Below, one piece after another: positions 55,213 through 63,255 of a stretch of DNA of 64,000 nt (position 1 is the first letter of the stretch; every line of letters begins with the position of its first letter). Below the pieces are notes generated by a model. That model saw only the letters and a list, made by a program, of their open reading frames with translations. It was not told the DNA's origin and ran no database searches. This DNA comes from Georgenia thermotolerans (GTDB taxonomy: Bacteria > Actinomycetota > Actinomycetes > Actinomycetales > Actinomycetaceae), in contig NZ_VUKF01000002.1 of NCBI RefSeq assembly GCF_009193185.1, positions 62,001 through 126,000 on the forward strand, read 5' to 3'. The position numbers and the translations under genes are program-made.

Positions 55213-55512
55213 ATGAATAAGTATGTCGTTTGTCCGATTCGTTGCCAAGTGCCCTCCGGGCTAGGGGCACACTCACCGGACCTGCCGGGCCGCGGAAGAC
55301 GCTCCTGGAACTTCTCGACCTCGAGGTCATCCTCCGGAGCCGAACGGCGGCTGGGGAGGAGCCTTGTCGGCGCCCGGGGGCCGTGCCGACTGGGGCCCCG
55401 GCGGCCGCACCCGGTGGGCGCCCGGTGGCGCCCCGGCGGACGCGCGACGCTAGCGGCGGATGGGACAGCCATGAACGCGAGAGGCCCGGAACCGTGGAGG
55501 TTCCGGGCCGTG

Positions 55513-55588
<76 letters not shown>

Positions 55589-55652
55589 TCGCCGGATAGG
55601 ACTCTAGCAAACAATCCGACCCCCTCTTGACCGCGAGGGGGCCGCTGCGCCG

Positions 55653-56156
55653 TTATGTGGGGAGTCCCACAGCGGCGCGCGCCCGGCTCTCGAGGGCGTC
55701 GATCACCCGGCGTTCGTCCTCGTCGCCCTGGAGCGGCCCCTGCGCGGTGAGCTGGGAGAACAGCGCGCCGTCCTCGCCCCGCCGGATCTGCGCCCGCAGC
55801 AAGGTGCCGTGCGGGGTCTCCGCGGTCTCGGTGTGGACCACGGAGGACTGCACGCGCTCGCGCACCGCGGCGGTGAAGGTCTCCACGTCGTCCGAGGCCG
55901 TGGTCAGGACGAGGGGCGGCTGGGCGCCGTCGACCCAGGAGACGGTGAACCGACGCAGCTCACCGTCCCACCTGCCGTGCTGGACGGCGTGCCAGGGGTG
56001 GTGGGCACGGATGCCCGCCGCGTCGGCGACGAGCAGGGCGCCGGTCGACACCACGGCCCAGGACCCGTCCTGGAGCTCGGCGACGGCGAGCGCGTCGTGC
56101 GGCTTGAGCTGCGCCGCCACCTCGCGCGGCAGTCTGTGGCCTCGGCGGAAGATCAT
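55653..56156 (-). CDS. Conserved actinobacterial hypothetical protein
   Basis: A 167-residue soluble protein with no signal or membrane segment. The fold looks mixed alpha/beta with a PH-like beta run (VAELQDGSWAVVSTGALLVAD, FTVSWVDGAQPPLVLTTASDD). No function is known to me. ATG 56156 is chosen because TACCGT lies 7 nt upstream (leaderless); GTG 56165 is an alternative. It lies between the two tRNA genes, divergent from the second. Confidence 0.75.
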   Translation of the reverse strand: MIFRRGHRLPREVAAQLKPHDALAVAELQDGSWAVVSTGALLVADAAGIRAHHPWHAVQHGRWDGELRRFTVSWVDGAQPPLVLTTASDDVETFTAAVRERVQSSVVHTETAETPHGTLLRAQIRRGEDGALFSQLTAQGPLQGDEDERRVIDALESRARAAVGLPT

Positions 56157-56227
56157 GGGTGCCACGGTAGCCGGGCGCGCCCCGGTAGGGTGGACGGCGC
56201 CGTCGTCGCGCTCTCGCAGTGCGGCAC

Positions 56228-56301
56228 GCCCCTGTAGCTCAGCTGGTCAGAGCAGCGAACTCATAATTCGTCGGTCGCGGGTTCAAGTCCCGCCGGGGGC
56301 A
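56228..56301 (+). tRNA. tRNA with CAT anticodon (Met, possibly Ile2)
   Basis: Cloverleaf of 74 nt: acceptor GCCCCTG/CGGGGGC, D stem GCTC/GAGC, anticodon stem GCGAA/TTCGT with loop CTCATAA, T arm GCGGG/CCCGC, discriminator A. CCA is not encoded (genomic CCG follows). It is not the initiator. An elongator Met is the simple call, but the T arm and variable loop also resemble the lysidine-modified Ile2 type, so identity is open. Confidence 0.9.
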
Positions 56302-56462
56302 CCGCCGCCTTTCGGCGGCCTGCCGTCAGCCCGGCGGACGGGACAGCCGGCCCGGCGAATGCCGTCGCGTCGCATCCCGTCCCCGCGGCTAGCCTCGTGC
56401 AGGCGGCTCCCTCGCGTCGCCGGGGCGGTCGTGGTCGTATCGACATCGGGGGAGGAAAGCCC

Positions 56463-57236
56463 GTGGAGGAGTGGTCTACACAAGCCGAGCTCGGTGAGCG
56501 GCTCGGCATCGACGCCCAGGCAGTCGGGGAGCTCCTGGTCGCCGCCGGACTGAAGGCCGGCCGGCACGCGACGGATGACGCGTTGGACCGGGGCCTCGCG
56601 GCACCCGACGTGACGGCGCTCGGGCGACCGTTCGTCCGGTGGCGGGCCGCCGAGGTCCTGCCCCTCATCGAGCCGTTGGTGCCGCGCATCGCTCCGCCGG
56701 CCGCCAGCGAGGCGCCCGCGCGGACCTCACGACGGACGACGCCCGCGCAGTCCGCGCGACGGTCCGCGGCCCCGGCGCGGCCCGTGCGGGGAGGGGGGAC
56801 GACCTTCGACGTCGTGGTCGCGCTGCAGGCCGTCGCCGACCCGAACCCCGGCCCGACCGGGTGGGCGTATGTGAATCAGGAGACCTGGACACCCGCGTCA
56901 GGTGCGCTGCCCTTCGGGACGGATCGGGAGGGGGAGCTGACCGCCACGGTTCATCTGCTGGACGAGTCGCCGGCGGGCGCCAACCTGCTGATCAGGACGG
57001 CGTCCGAGTATCTCGTGAAGACCGCGACGGTGTGGGCGCCGAACTGGAAGCGCAACGGGTGGAGGAAGCGCAACGGGGAGACCCCGGCGAACCTCGACCT
57101 GATCCAGCTACTGCTCGCCAAGATCGAGGCGCGAGCGGGGCGCACCAGGTTCGGGCACGCCGCTGCGGACGACGAGTTCGTCATGGCGGCCGCCCAGAGG
57201 GCGGCCGAGGCGGCACGGGAGGTCGGCCGCTCGTAG
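56463..57236 (+). CDS. Degenerate RNase H-fold protein with N-terminal HTH-like domain
   Basis: A 257-residue protein. Residues 1-65 (STQAELGERLGIDAQAVGEL and WRAAEVLPLIEPL) look like a small helix-turn-helix domain, followed by a basic Thr/Ser/Pro linker. Residues 112-257 align with RNase HI: NPGPTGWAY (128-136), GELTA with Glu 158, TASEY (179-183), NWKRNGW (194-200), NLDLIQLLL and a late GHAAADDEF. Three of four catalytic carboxylates are missing: Asp 10 to Gln 122, Asp 70 to Ala 180, Asp 134 to Met 241; only the Glu remains. It should not cleave RNA/DNA hybrids. GTG 56463 has GGGGAGGA 7 nt upstream. Confidence 0.75.
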   Translation: MEEWSTQAELGERLGIDAQAVGELLVAAGLKAGRHATDDALDRGLAAPDVTALGRPFVRWRAAEVLPLIEPLVPRIAPPAASEAPARTSRRTTPAQSARRSAAPARPVRGGGTTFDVVVALQAVADPNPGPTGWAYVNQETWTPASGALPFGTDREGELTATVHLLDESPAGANLLIRTASEYLVKTATVWAPNWKRNGWRKRNGETPANLDLIQLLLAKIEARAGRTRFGHAAADDEFVMAAAQRAAEAAREVGRS

Positions 57237-57251
57237 GCGCTGAACAGCGCT

Positions 57252-57290
57252 GCAGAGGGCGGCGGGGCGTCCGCACCCGCCGCCCTCTGC
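57252..57290 (+). terminator. 15-bp perfect hairpin after the RNase H-like gene
   Basis: GCAGAGGGCGGCGGG (57252-57266) pairs without mismatch with 57276-57290 around a 9-nt loop, 15 nt after the stop. No T tract, as is usual in this genome. Confidence 0.8.
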
Positions 57291-57820
57291 CGTCGTCGGC
57301 GCTCGCCTGAGCGCTGTGCATCGGCTGCGGGTGGAGGCCGCCCAGGCCCCATGTCGGCCGAGCGTCCCGATCGTGGCGCCATATCGACAACGACGGCCTT
57401 GTCCCAGGGCTTCGTCCTCACCGGCTTCTGTCAGGGCCGGCATCGGCGGGCCCGGTTCATCCTGGCCGGTTGGGGGGGGGTCCCGCCCGGGGGCTCCCTC
57501 CTGGTCCATCGCGTCGGGCGTCCGCCGGCGCCCTGGTCAGGGCTTCCGCCGGCGCGCTCGCCAGGGCACCGTTCGGTGCCTTCCGGCGAGATCGAGGGAC
57601 TACCGCCGTCGGTGAGCATCGCGGCTCATCGACGGCGATGACGCCGGCGGTCGCGCTTCCCGGCTGCGCACGGTCGGGGCATTCCTCGGCCCGAGAGCCC
57701 GATCGGGGCCCGGGAGACTGACCACTGTCGCAATACGTCGTAGCCGCCTCGAAAGAATGTGGCCCCCTTATTGCGACAACGGTAATTGCCGCGGACTCCA
57801 AGGAAAATCGCACCTCACGC
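57291..57820. other. Gene-poor stretch
   Basis: No convincing gene. The reading frames here are short and have unusual composition. The stretch includes a run of nine G residues at about 57472-57480 and becomes AT-richer after 57720, where an inverted repeat lies. Confidence 0.6.
57726..57778. repeat. 10-bp inverted repeat in AT-richer DNA
   Basis: TGTCGCAATA (57726-57735) and TATTGCGACA (57769-57778) are perfect inverted copies 33 bp apart, upstream of the promoter for the small gene at 57982. They may be a regulator site or a recombination site. Confidence 0.7.
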
Positions 57821-57849
57821 TTGCGGCCTTTCGAGAAATCGCCTATGGT
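57821..57849 (+). promoter_or_regulatory. Promoter of the small gene at 57982
   Basis: TTGCGG (57821-57826), 17-nt spacer, TATGGT (57844-57849). The predicted start near 57856 leaves an untranslated leader of about 125 nt. Confidence 0.55.
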
Positions 57850-57981
57850 CGATGGACATCATCGTAAACAATCCGGCAGCGTGGCCGTGCTCACTTTTCC
57901 ACCGAAAGGCGCTGCAAGCATCCCGGTGAATGTGGGCCGCGAGTGGACACGTGCCGGAACTTTGGGTTCAAGGAGGGAAAA

Positions 57982-58212
57982 ATGAGTGCTGAGCAGTTCG
58001 GTCTGCCTGCCGCGCCGGAGGGCCTTGTGTGGTCGTTGCGTCGGCGTGGCGAGTCGGTACAGCTGCGCCTGCGGACCCGCGGGGTGTGGCCCAAGGTCGT
58101 CGCGGCGTGGAGCACCGATGCGTTCTCGAGGCTGTCTCCCGACCCCGGCACCGCGCTGAAGGAGATCGCCACGCAGATCAAGGCGAACGCCGGATATTCC
58201 ACCGCCGCCTAA
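57982..58212 (+). CDS. Small protein of unknown function
   Basis: A 76-residue protein starting MSAEQFGLPAAPEGLVW, with a basic centre (SLRRRGESVQLRLRTRG) and a Trp-containing helix (WPKVVAAWSTDAF). There is no signal, Cys or membrane segment, and no family is recognised. It has one of the strongest Shine-Dalgarno sequences in the window (AGGAGGGAAAA before ATG), its own promoter and a strong terminator, so expression is very likely. The surrounding DNA is AT-richer than the backbone, suggesting recent gain. Confidence 0.78.
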   Translation: MSAEQFGLPAAPEGLVWSLRRRGESVQLRLRTRGVWPKVVAAWSTDAFSRLSPDPGTALKEIATQIKANAGYSTAA

Positions 58213-58216
58213 GAAT

Positions 58217-58262
58217 CGTCGAGGTGTGCCCGGCCCTGGCCGGGCACACCGGGTTCTCGACG
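58217..58262 (+). terminator. Strong nested terminator hairpin
   Basis: GGTGTGCCCGGCC (58223-58235) pairs perfectly with 58238-58250 around a 2-nt loop, and an outer stem CGTCGAG/CTCGACG (58217-58223, 58256-58262) encloses it. It lies 4 nt after the small gene. Confidence 0.85.
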
Positions 58263-58737
58263 TCATGTGGAGTCGGCGAGCGGCATTCGACGAGAAACGG
58301 AGTGAGTTCCCTGAGATCGGTTCACGCGGGAGCACGGGTCGAGGAATCCCGCCTGCCCGCGACGCATGCGCACAACGCGGTCCCGCATTTCCAGCAGGGC
58401 CGCCGGTACGGCGCTCGCCTGGCTGGCGGGCATCAAGGCGGGGCGCACGCAGCGGACATCGTGGAGGAGTGGGGATGGCACTCCTTCCCCGCGAGTGATC
58501 CGCCGGCGAACTGGTAGGGCGCAACGGAGGGCCCGCACCGGCCGGTGGGCGTCGCGAGAACAGGCGACACCGCGGTCGCTCGGCAGGGCAGCCTGAGCGG
58601 CGGCCACCGACCGGGATCCGTCGAGGGCTGTCCCAGCGCCGGCCAGGCGGGGGTGATGCGAGAGGGCGAGACGGTTCTTGTGTCCCCGCCCGGCCGGTCG
58701 CCGCATCATAGGAACCGTCCTCGTCCCTGGAGGCGCC
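58263..58737. other. Stretch without a supported gene
   Basis: Overlapping short frames on both strands have no start signals, motifs or sensible composition. It may hold the promoter of the P-type ATPase gene near its end; a remnant gene cannot be excluded. Confidence 0.5.
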
Positions 58738-61452
58738 ATGGACGACGCGCCGCCGCCGGCCGACCACGCCGCAGATCCGGAGGAGGCCCTCGATCGGCTG
58801 CTGCGCGACCTGCGCAGCCGACGTGACGGTCTCTCGGATCGCGAGGCCGCCCGTCGGCTGGTGGCGGTCGGACCGAACGAGCTGGTCCGGCGCGGCGGTC
58901 CGACCTGGCCCGGTCAGCTGCTCGACCAGCTCGTCCATCCGCTGGCGTTGCTCCTGTGGGCGGCCGCGGTCCTGGCCTATGTGAGCGGGAGCCCGCCGCT
59001 CGCCGTCGCCATCGTCGTGGTGGTGGCCGTCAACGCGGTGTTCGCGCTCGTCCAGGAGCGCCACGCCGAACGGGCGGTCGAGGCCCTCGCCCAGTACCTC
59101 CCACCCCACGCCCGAGCGGTGCGGGAGGGGCGCACACGGGTGATCGACGCGCGCGAGCTCGTCCCGGGCGACGTCATCGCCGTCGGTGAGGGCGACCGGG
59201 TCTCGGCCGACGCCCGCGTGCTCAGCGGCAGTGTCGAGATGGACCTGTCCCCGCTCACGGGGGAGTCCATGCCCGTGCTGCGCTCGCCCGCGCCCGGACC
59301 GCGTGGGCTCCCGCTGCTCGAGGCCCGAGACCTGCTCTTCAGCGGGACGGCGTGCGTCGCGGGCGAGGCCCTCGCGGTCGTCTACGCCACCGGGATGCGC
59401 ACCGAGTTCGGGCGCATCGCCGGGCTCTCGCAACGCGTGCGGCACGAGCCGAGCCCGCTGGAGCAGCAGGTCCGCCGGGTCGCGCGACTGATCGCCGTGG
59501 TCGCCGTCGGGATGGCCGCGGCCTTCATCCCCCTCGGCACCCTGTTGGCGGGCTTGTCCGTGGCCGACACGCTGACGTTCGCGATCAGCCTGCTGGTGGC
59601 CAACGTGCCGGAGGGCCTGCTGCCGACGATCACCCTCGCGCTCGCGGTGGGCGTGCGCGTCCTGGCCCGGCGCGGTGCGGTCGTCAAGCGGCTCTCCGCC
59701 GTCGAGACCCTGGGGTCCACCAGCGTCATCTGCACGGACAAGACCGGCACGCTCACCCTGAACCAGATGCGGGTGGTCCGGTGGTGCACCGGCACCGGCA
59801 CCGGCGCCGACGCGCGAATCTCCGACGCCGTGGCCCCACCCGTTCCGGACCGGCTGTGCCGGGCCAGCGTGTCATGCACCAACGCCACGCTGGATCGAGC
59901 CGGACGGGGAGCCGGCGACCCGACGGAGGTGGCGCTGCTGCGCTTTGCGGCCGAGGCCGGACACGGCGGGCCCGATCACACCGCCCGCGTGCGTCAGTAC
60001 CCCTTCGACCCCACCCTCCGGCGCATGTCCACCCTGGACCGACTGGACGGCGGACTCTACGTGGCCACGAAGGGCGCCCCGGAGGAGGTGATCGCCCGGT
60101 GCACGTGGGTTGCCACCGCCGACGGCGAGGACCTTCCGCTGACGCCGGACACCCGCGCGGCGCTCGCCGCGGTGGTGGACGCGTGGGCCCGCGAGGGCCT
60201 GCGCCTGCTCGCGGTGGCGGACCGGGAGCTTCCCGAGCTGGACCCGCTCACCGCCGAGCGGGCGCAGGTGGAGGCCGACCTCACCCTCCTCGGCCTGGTG
60301 GCCATGCAGGACCCGCCGCGCCCGGAGGTCCGCGACGCGGTCGCCCGCTGCCACAGCGCCGGCATCCGGCTCATCGTGGTGACCGGCGACCACGGCCTGA
60401 CCGCCCAGGGCGTGGCCGCCCAGGTGGGCATCGGCGGGCCCGACGTGCCGGTCGTCACCGGCCGGGAGCTCGAGGCGATGACCGAGGTCGAGCTCGACGC
60501 GCTCCTCGACCGGAACCGGGAGGTCATCTTCGCCCGGAGCTCGCCCGAGGCGAAGCTGCGCATCGCCGACGCGCTGCGGGACCAGGGGTACGTGGTGGCG
60601 ATGACCGGCGACGGGGTCAACGACGCCCCGGCGCTGCGGCGGGCCGACATCGGCGTGGCGATGGGCCGCTCGGGCACCGACGTGGCGCGCGAGGCCTCCA
60701 CCATGGTCCTCACCGACGACAACTTCGCCACCATCGTCACGGCGGTGGAGGCCGGACGTCGGGTGTACGACAACGTCCGGAAGTTCATCGTCTACATCTT
60801 CGCGCACGCCACCCCCGAGGTCGTGCCCTTCCTCATGTACGCGCTCTCCGGGGGACAGATCCCCCTTCCCCTGACGGTGATGCAGATCCTCGCCATCGAC
60901 CTGGGCACCGAGACGCTCCCTGCGCTGGCGCTGGGCCGCGAGCGCGGCGAACCGGACCTCATGGACCGTCCGCCCCGTCGCCGGCACGCCAACGTCATCG
61001 ACGGCGTCATGCTGGCGCGGGCGTGGGGGCTGCTCGGCGGGGTCTCCGCGCTGCTGGTGTCGACGCTGTTCCTGATCACGCTCGCCCACGGGGGCTGGGT
61101 GCCCGGCACCGCGGTGGACCAGGGGCCGCTGCACGAGGTGTGGCGACAGGCCACCACCATGACCTTTCTCGGGATCGTCGCCTGCCAGATCGGCACGGCC
61201 ATGGCCGCCCGCACCACCCACACCTCCCTGCGCCGCATCGGCCTGACCACCAACCCGGCGCTGCTGTGGGGCATCGCCTTCGAGGTCGCCTTCGCCGCCG
61301 CCGTCGTCCTCCTGCCGCCCCTGCAGGTGGTGTTCGGCACCGCCGTCCCGGAGCCCTGGCAGGCGGCCCTGCTGGTGCCCCTGCCGGTCTTCGTCTGGGG
61401 CGCCGACGAGGCGTGGCGATGGGCGCGCCGCACCCGGCCCGCCCGGCGGTGA
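58738..61452 (+). CDS. P2-type cation-transporting ATPase
   Basis: A 904-residue P-type ATPase with about ten membrane helices. SPLTGES (actuator), [19 protein letters not shown] (helix 4 ion site, about residue 290), [11 protein letters not shown] (phosphorylated Asp at about 334), KGAPEE and [20 protein letters not shown] are all intact. The PEGLL motif and [17 protein letters not shown] near helix 6 resemble the Na+/K+- and H+/K+-ATPase branch more than heavy-metal pumps; calcium is the other option. ATG 58738 has TGGAGG 5 nt upstream. It starts a cluster with a small lipoprotein and an alcohol dehydrogenase. Confidence 0.93.
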   Translation: MDDAPPPADHAADPEEALDRLLRDLRSRRDGLSDREAARRLVAVGPNELVRRGGPTWPGQLLDQLVHPLALLLWAAAVLAYVSGSPPLAVAIVVVVAVNAVFALVQERHAERAVEALAQYLPPHARAVREGRTRVIDARELVPGDVIAVGEGDRVSADARVLSGSVEMDLSPLTGESMPVLRSPAPGPRGLPLLEARDLLFSGTACVAGEALAVVYATGMRTEFGRIAGLSQRVRHEPSPLEQQVRRVARLIAVVAVGMAAAFIPLGTLLAGLSVADTLTFAISLLVANVPEGLLPTITLALAVGVRVLARRGAVVKRLSAVETLGSTSVICTDKTGTLTLNQMRVVRWCTGTGTGADARISDAVAPPVPDRLCRASVSCTNATLDRAGRGAGDPTEVALLRFAAEAGHGGPDHTARVRQYPFDPTLRRMSTLDRLDGGLYVATKGAPEEVIARCTWVATADGEDLPLTPDTRAALAAVVDAWAREGLRLLAVADRELPELDPLTAERAQVEADLTLLGLVAMQDPPRPEVRDAVARCHSAGIRLIVVTGDHGLTAQGVAAQVGIGGPDVPVVTGRELEAMTEVELDALLDRNREVIFARSSPEAKLRIADALRDQGYVVAMTGDGVNDAPALRRADIGVAMGRSGTDVAREASTMVLTDDNFATIVTAVEAGRRVYDNVRKFIVYIFAHATPEVVPFLMYALSGGQIPLPLTVMQILAIDLGTETLPALALGRERGEPDLMDRPPRRRHANVIDGVMLARAWGLLGGVSALLVSTLFLITLAHGGWVPGTAVDQGPLHEVWRQATTMTFLGIVACQIGTAMAARTTHTSLRRIGLTTNPALLWGIAFEVAFAAAVVLLPPLQVVFGTAVPEPWQAALLVPLPVFVWGADEAWRWARRTRPARR

Positions 61453-61582
61453 GGTGAACCCGGTCGGCCGGGGGAGCGGCGCGACGGTTCCGGTCCCCGG
61501 CACCGCCCCCGCGGCCTACCCTGCGACCACGTCCGCCCGCCGCCGGTGACCCCCGTCGGCGAGGCCAGCCTCAGGAGGCGCC

Positions 61583-61924
61583 ATGCGTTCCGAGCCCGCG
61601 ACGCCCTCGGCGTCGGGTCCCCGCCGGCCGAGCCGCAGACGCGTCGGCATGGCGCTCATCGCGGCCGGCGTCCTGGTGCTGGCCGCGTGCGCCGCCGGGC
61701 CCAACCCGGTCGCCGGCGCCGGCGAGGCGGGATTCTGGTCGGGCCTGTGGCAGGGGCTGATCAGCCCGATCACGTTCGTCGTCTCGCTGTTCAACGACAA
61801 CGTGAGCATCTACGAGGTGCGCAACAACGGGAACTGGTACGACTTCGGCTTCATGCTCGGCGTCTCCGCCGTCTTCTCCGGGCCGGCAGGCGGCGCCGCC
61901 CGCCGCCGGGCGCCGGCCGGCTGA
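61583..61924 (+). CDS. Small membrane lipoprotein family protein
   Basis: A 113-residue protein. Residues 20-36 form a hydrophobic segment ending in a lipobox (LVLAAC). The core (GFWSGLWQGLISPITFVVSLFN, split by a Gln, then IYEVRNNGNWYDFGFMLGVSAVFSG) recalls a small bacterial family whose members share the NNGNWYDFGF motif; the function is unknown. ATG 61583 has an AGGAGGCGCC start context like that of the ATPase gene. The ending is Ala/Arg-rich. Confidence 0.8.
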   Translation: MRSEPATPSASGPRRPSRRRVGMALIAAGVLVLAACAAGPNPVAGAGEAGFWSGLWQGLISPITFVVSLFNDNVSIYEVRNNGNWYDFGFMLGVSAVFSGPAGGAARRRAPAG

Positions 61925-61951
61925 GCGGCCCACGCCCGGCGGCGAACCCGC

Positions 61952-63010
61952 TCAGCGGGAGATGACGACCTTCAGGGCCTTGGTCTCGGCCGCCCGGCCG
62001 AAGGTGTCGTAGGCGTCGAGCATCTGCTCCAGGGAGAAGTGGTGCGTCGCGAACTTCTCCGCCGGGATCTTGTGCTGCGCGACCAGCTTGAGCAGCATCG
62101 GCGTGGTGTTGGTGCTCACCAGGCCGGTGGTGATAGTGACGTCCTTGATCCACAGGTCCTGCATCGCCAACTCCACCGGGTGCCCGTGGACGCCGACGTT
62201 CGCCACGTGCCCGCCGGGCCGGATCAGCTCGGTGCACGCCTGCAGCGTCGCCGGGATGCCCACCGCCTCCACCGCCACGTCGACGCCCAGCCCGTCGTCG
62301 GTGAGCTTGCGGACGTCCTCCTGCCAGCCGTCGCGGCCGCTGTTGACCCCGTCGGTGGCCCCGAAGGACTTCGCCTGCTCGATCCGGTTGTCGTCGAGGT
62401 CCACGGCGATCACGCGGGAGGCGCCGTAGAGCCCCACGGTCATCATCACGGCCAGGCCGATCGGGCCCGAGCCGACGACGGCGACGACGTCGCCGGGCTT
62501 GACCGCCCCGTTGCGCACCCCGATCTCGAACCCGGTGGGCAGGATGTCCGAGAGCATGACGGCCGCCTCGTCGCTGATGCCCTCGGGGAGCTTGTAGACG
62601 GAGGTGTCGGCGAAGGGGACGCGCACGTACTCCGCCTGGGTGCCGTCGATGAGGTGGCCGAAGATCCAGCCGATGCCGCTCGCGCCCTCCTCGGCGAGGC
62701 AGTGGGCGTACAGGCCCTGCGCGCAGTACGAGCACCGCCCGCAGGCGCTGATGCACGACAGCAGCACCCGGTCGCCGACCGCCACCGTGGTGACGGCGTC
62801 GCCCACCTCGGTCACGGTGCCCACGCCCTCGTGGCCGAGGATGCGCCCGTCGGTGACCGCGGCGACGTCGCCCTTGAGGATGTGCAGGTCCGTGCCGCAG
62901 ATCGTGGTGGTGTCGATCCGCACGATGATGTCCGTCGGGGCCTGGATCGTCGGGTCCGGCACGTCCTCCCAGGCCTTCTCGCCCGGACCGTGGTAAACCA
63001 GCGCCTTCAT
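61952..63010 (-). CDS. Zinc-dependent alcohol dehydrogenase
   Basis: A 352-residue medium-chain dehydrogenase. Catalytic zinc ligands are in TTTICGTDLHI (Cys 39) and GHEGVG (His about 60); the structural zinc loop is CGRCSYCAQGLYAHC. The Rossmann motif VVGSGPIGLAVMM precedes VIAVDLDDNR, whose acidic residue favours NAD over NADP. IDGTQAEYVRVPFADTSVYKLP is typical of the isopropanol/threonine dehydrogenase-like subgroup; the substrate is not determined. ATG 63010 has GAGGGAG 7 nt upstream. Convergent with the small lipoprotein gene. Confidence 0.94.
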   Translation of the reverse strand: MKALVYHGPGEKAWEDVPDPTIQAPTDIIVRIDTTTICGTDLHILKGDVAAVTDGRILGHEGVGTVTEVGDAVTTVAVGDRVLLSCISACGRCSYCAQGLYAHCLAEEGASGIGWIFGHLIDGTQAEYVRVPFADTSVYKLPEGISDEAAVMLSDILPTGFEIGVRNGAVKPGDVVAVVGSGPIGLAVMMTVGLYGASRVIAVDLDDNRIEQAKSFGATDGVNSGRDGWQEDVRKLTDDGLGVDVAVEAVGIPATLQACTELIRPGGHVANVGVHGHPVELAMQDLWIKDVTITTGLVSTNTTPMLLKLVAQHKIPAEKFATHHFSLEQMLDAYDTFGRAAETKALKVVISR

Positions 63011-63255
63011 GTCGCGACTCCCTCGTCGTCTGGGCCGGCCCTGGCCGGGCCGGGGAGCGCGTGCGCGCCCGCTCTCAGCCTGACCCATTCCGGGGCACCC
63101 CGACCAGGACTTGGGGCCCACGACATCGACGCATCGCCGGGCCGTCGGCGCGGGCGTCCCGCTGACCTGCGGCGTCCCCGCGCGGCACGTGGACTCACAC
63201 GCGCGCCCCAGCGGGAGCCCAGCCCCCTCCCAGCGAAACGGAGCACGGTGTCCCC

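Noticed and set aside
57472-57480. Run of nine G residues as a phase-variation switch
   Set aside because: It is not inside or just before any supported gene, so there is nothing for it to switch.
57457-57813. A 118-codon reverse-strand frame in the gene-poor stretch
   Set aside because: Low-complexity Pro/Arg/Ala translation, no start signal, no motif.
58226-58498. A 90-codon forward frame after the small gene
   Set aside because: It starts inside the terminator hairpin, has no Shine-Dalgarno and reads as random Arg/Gly/Pro sequence.
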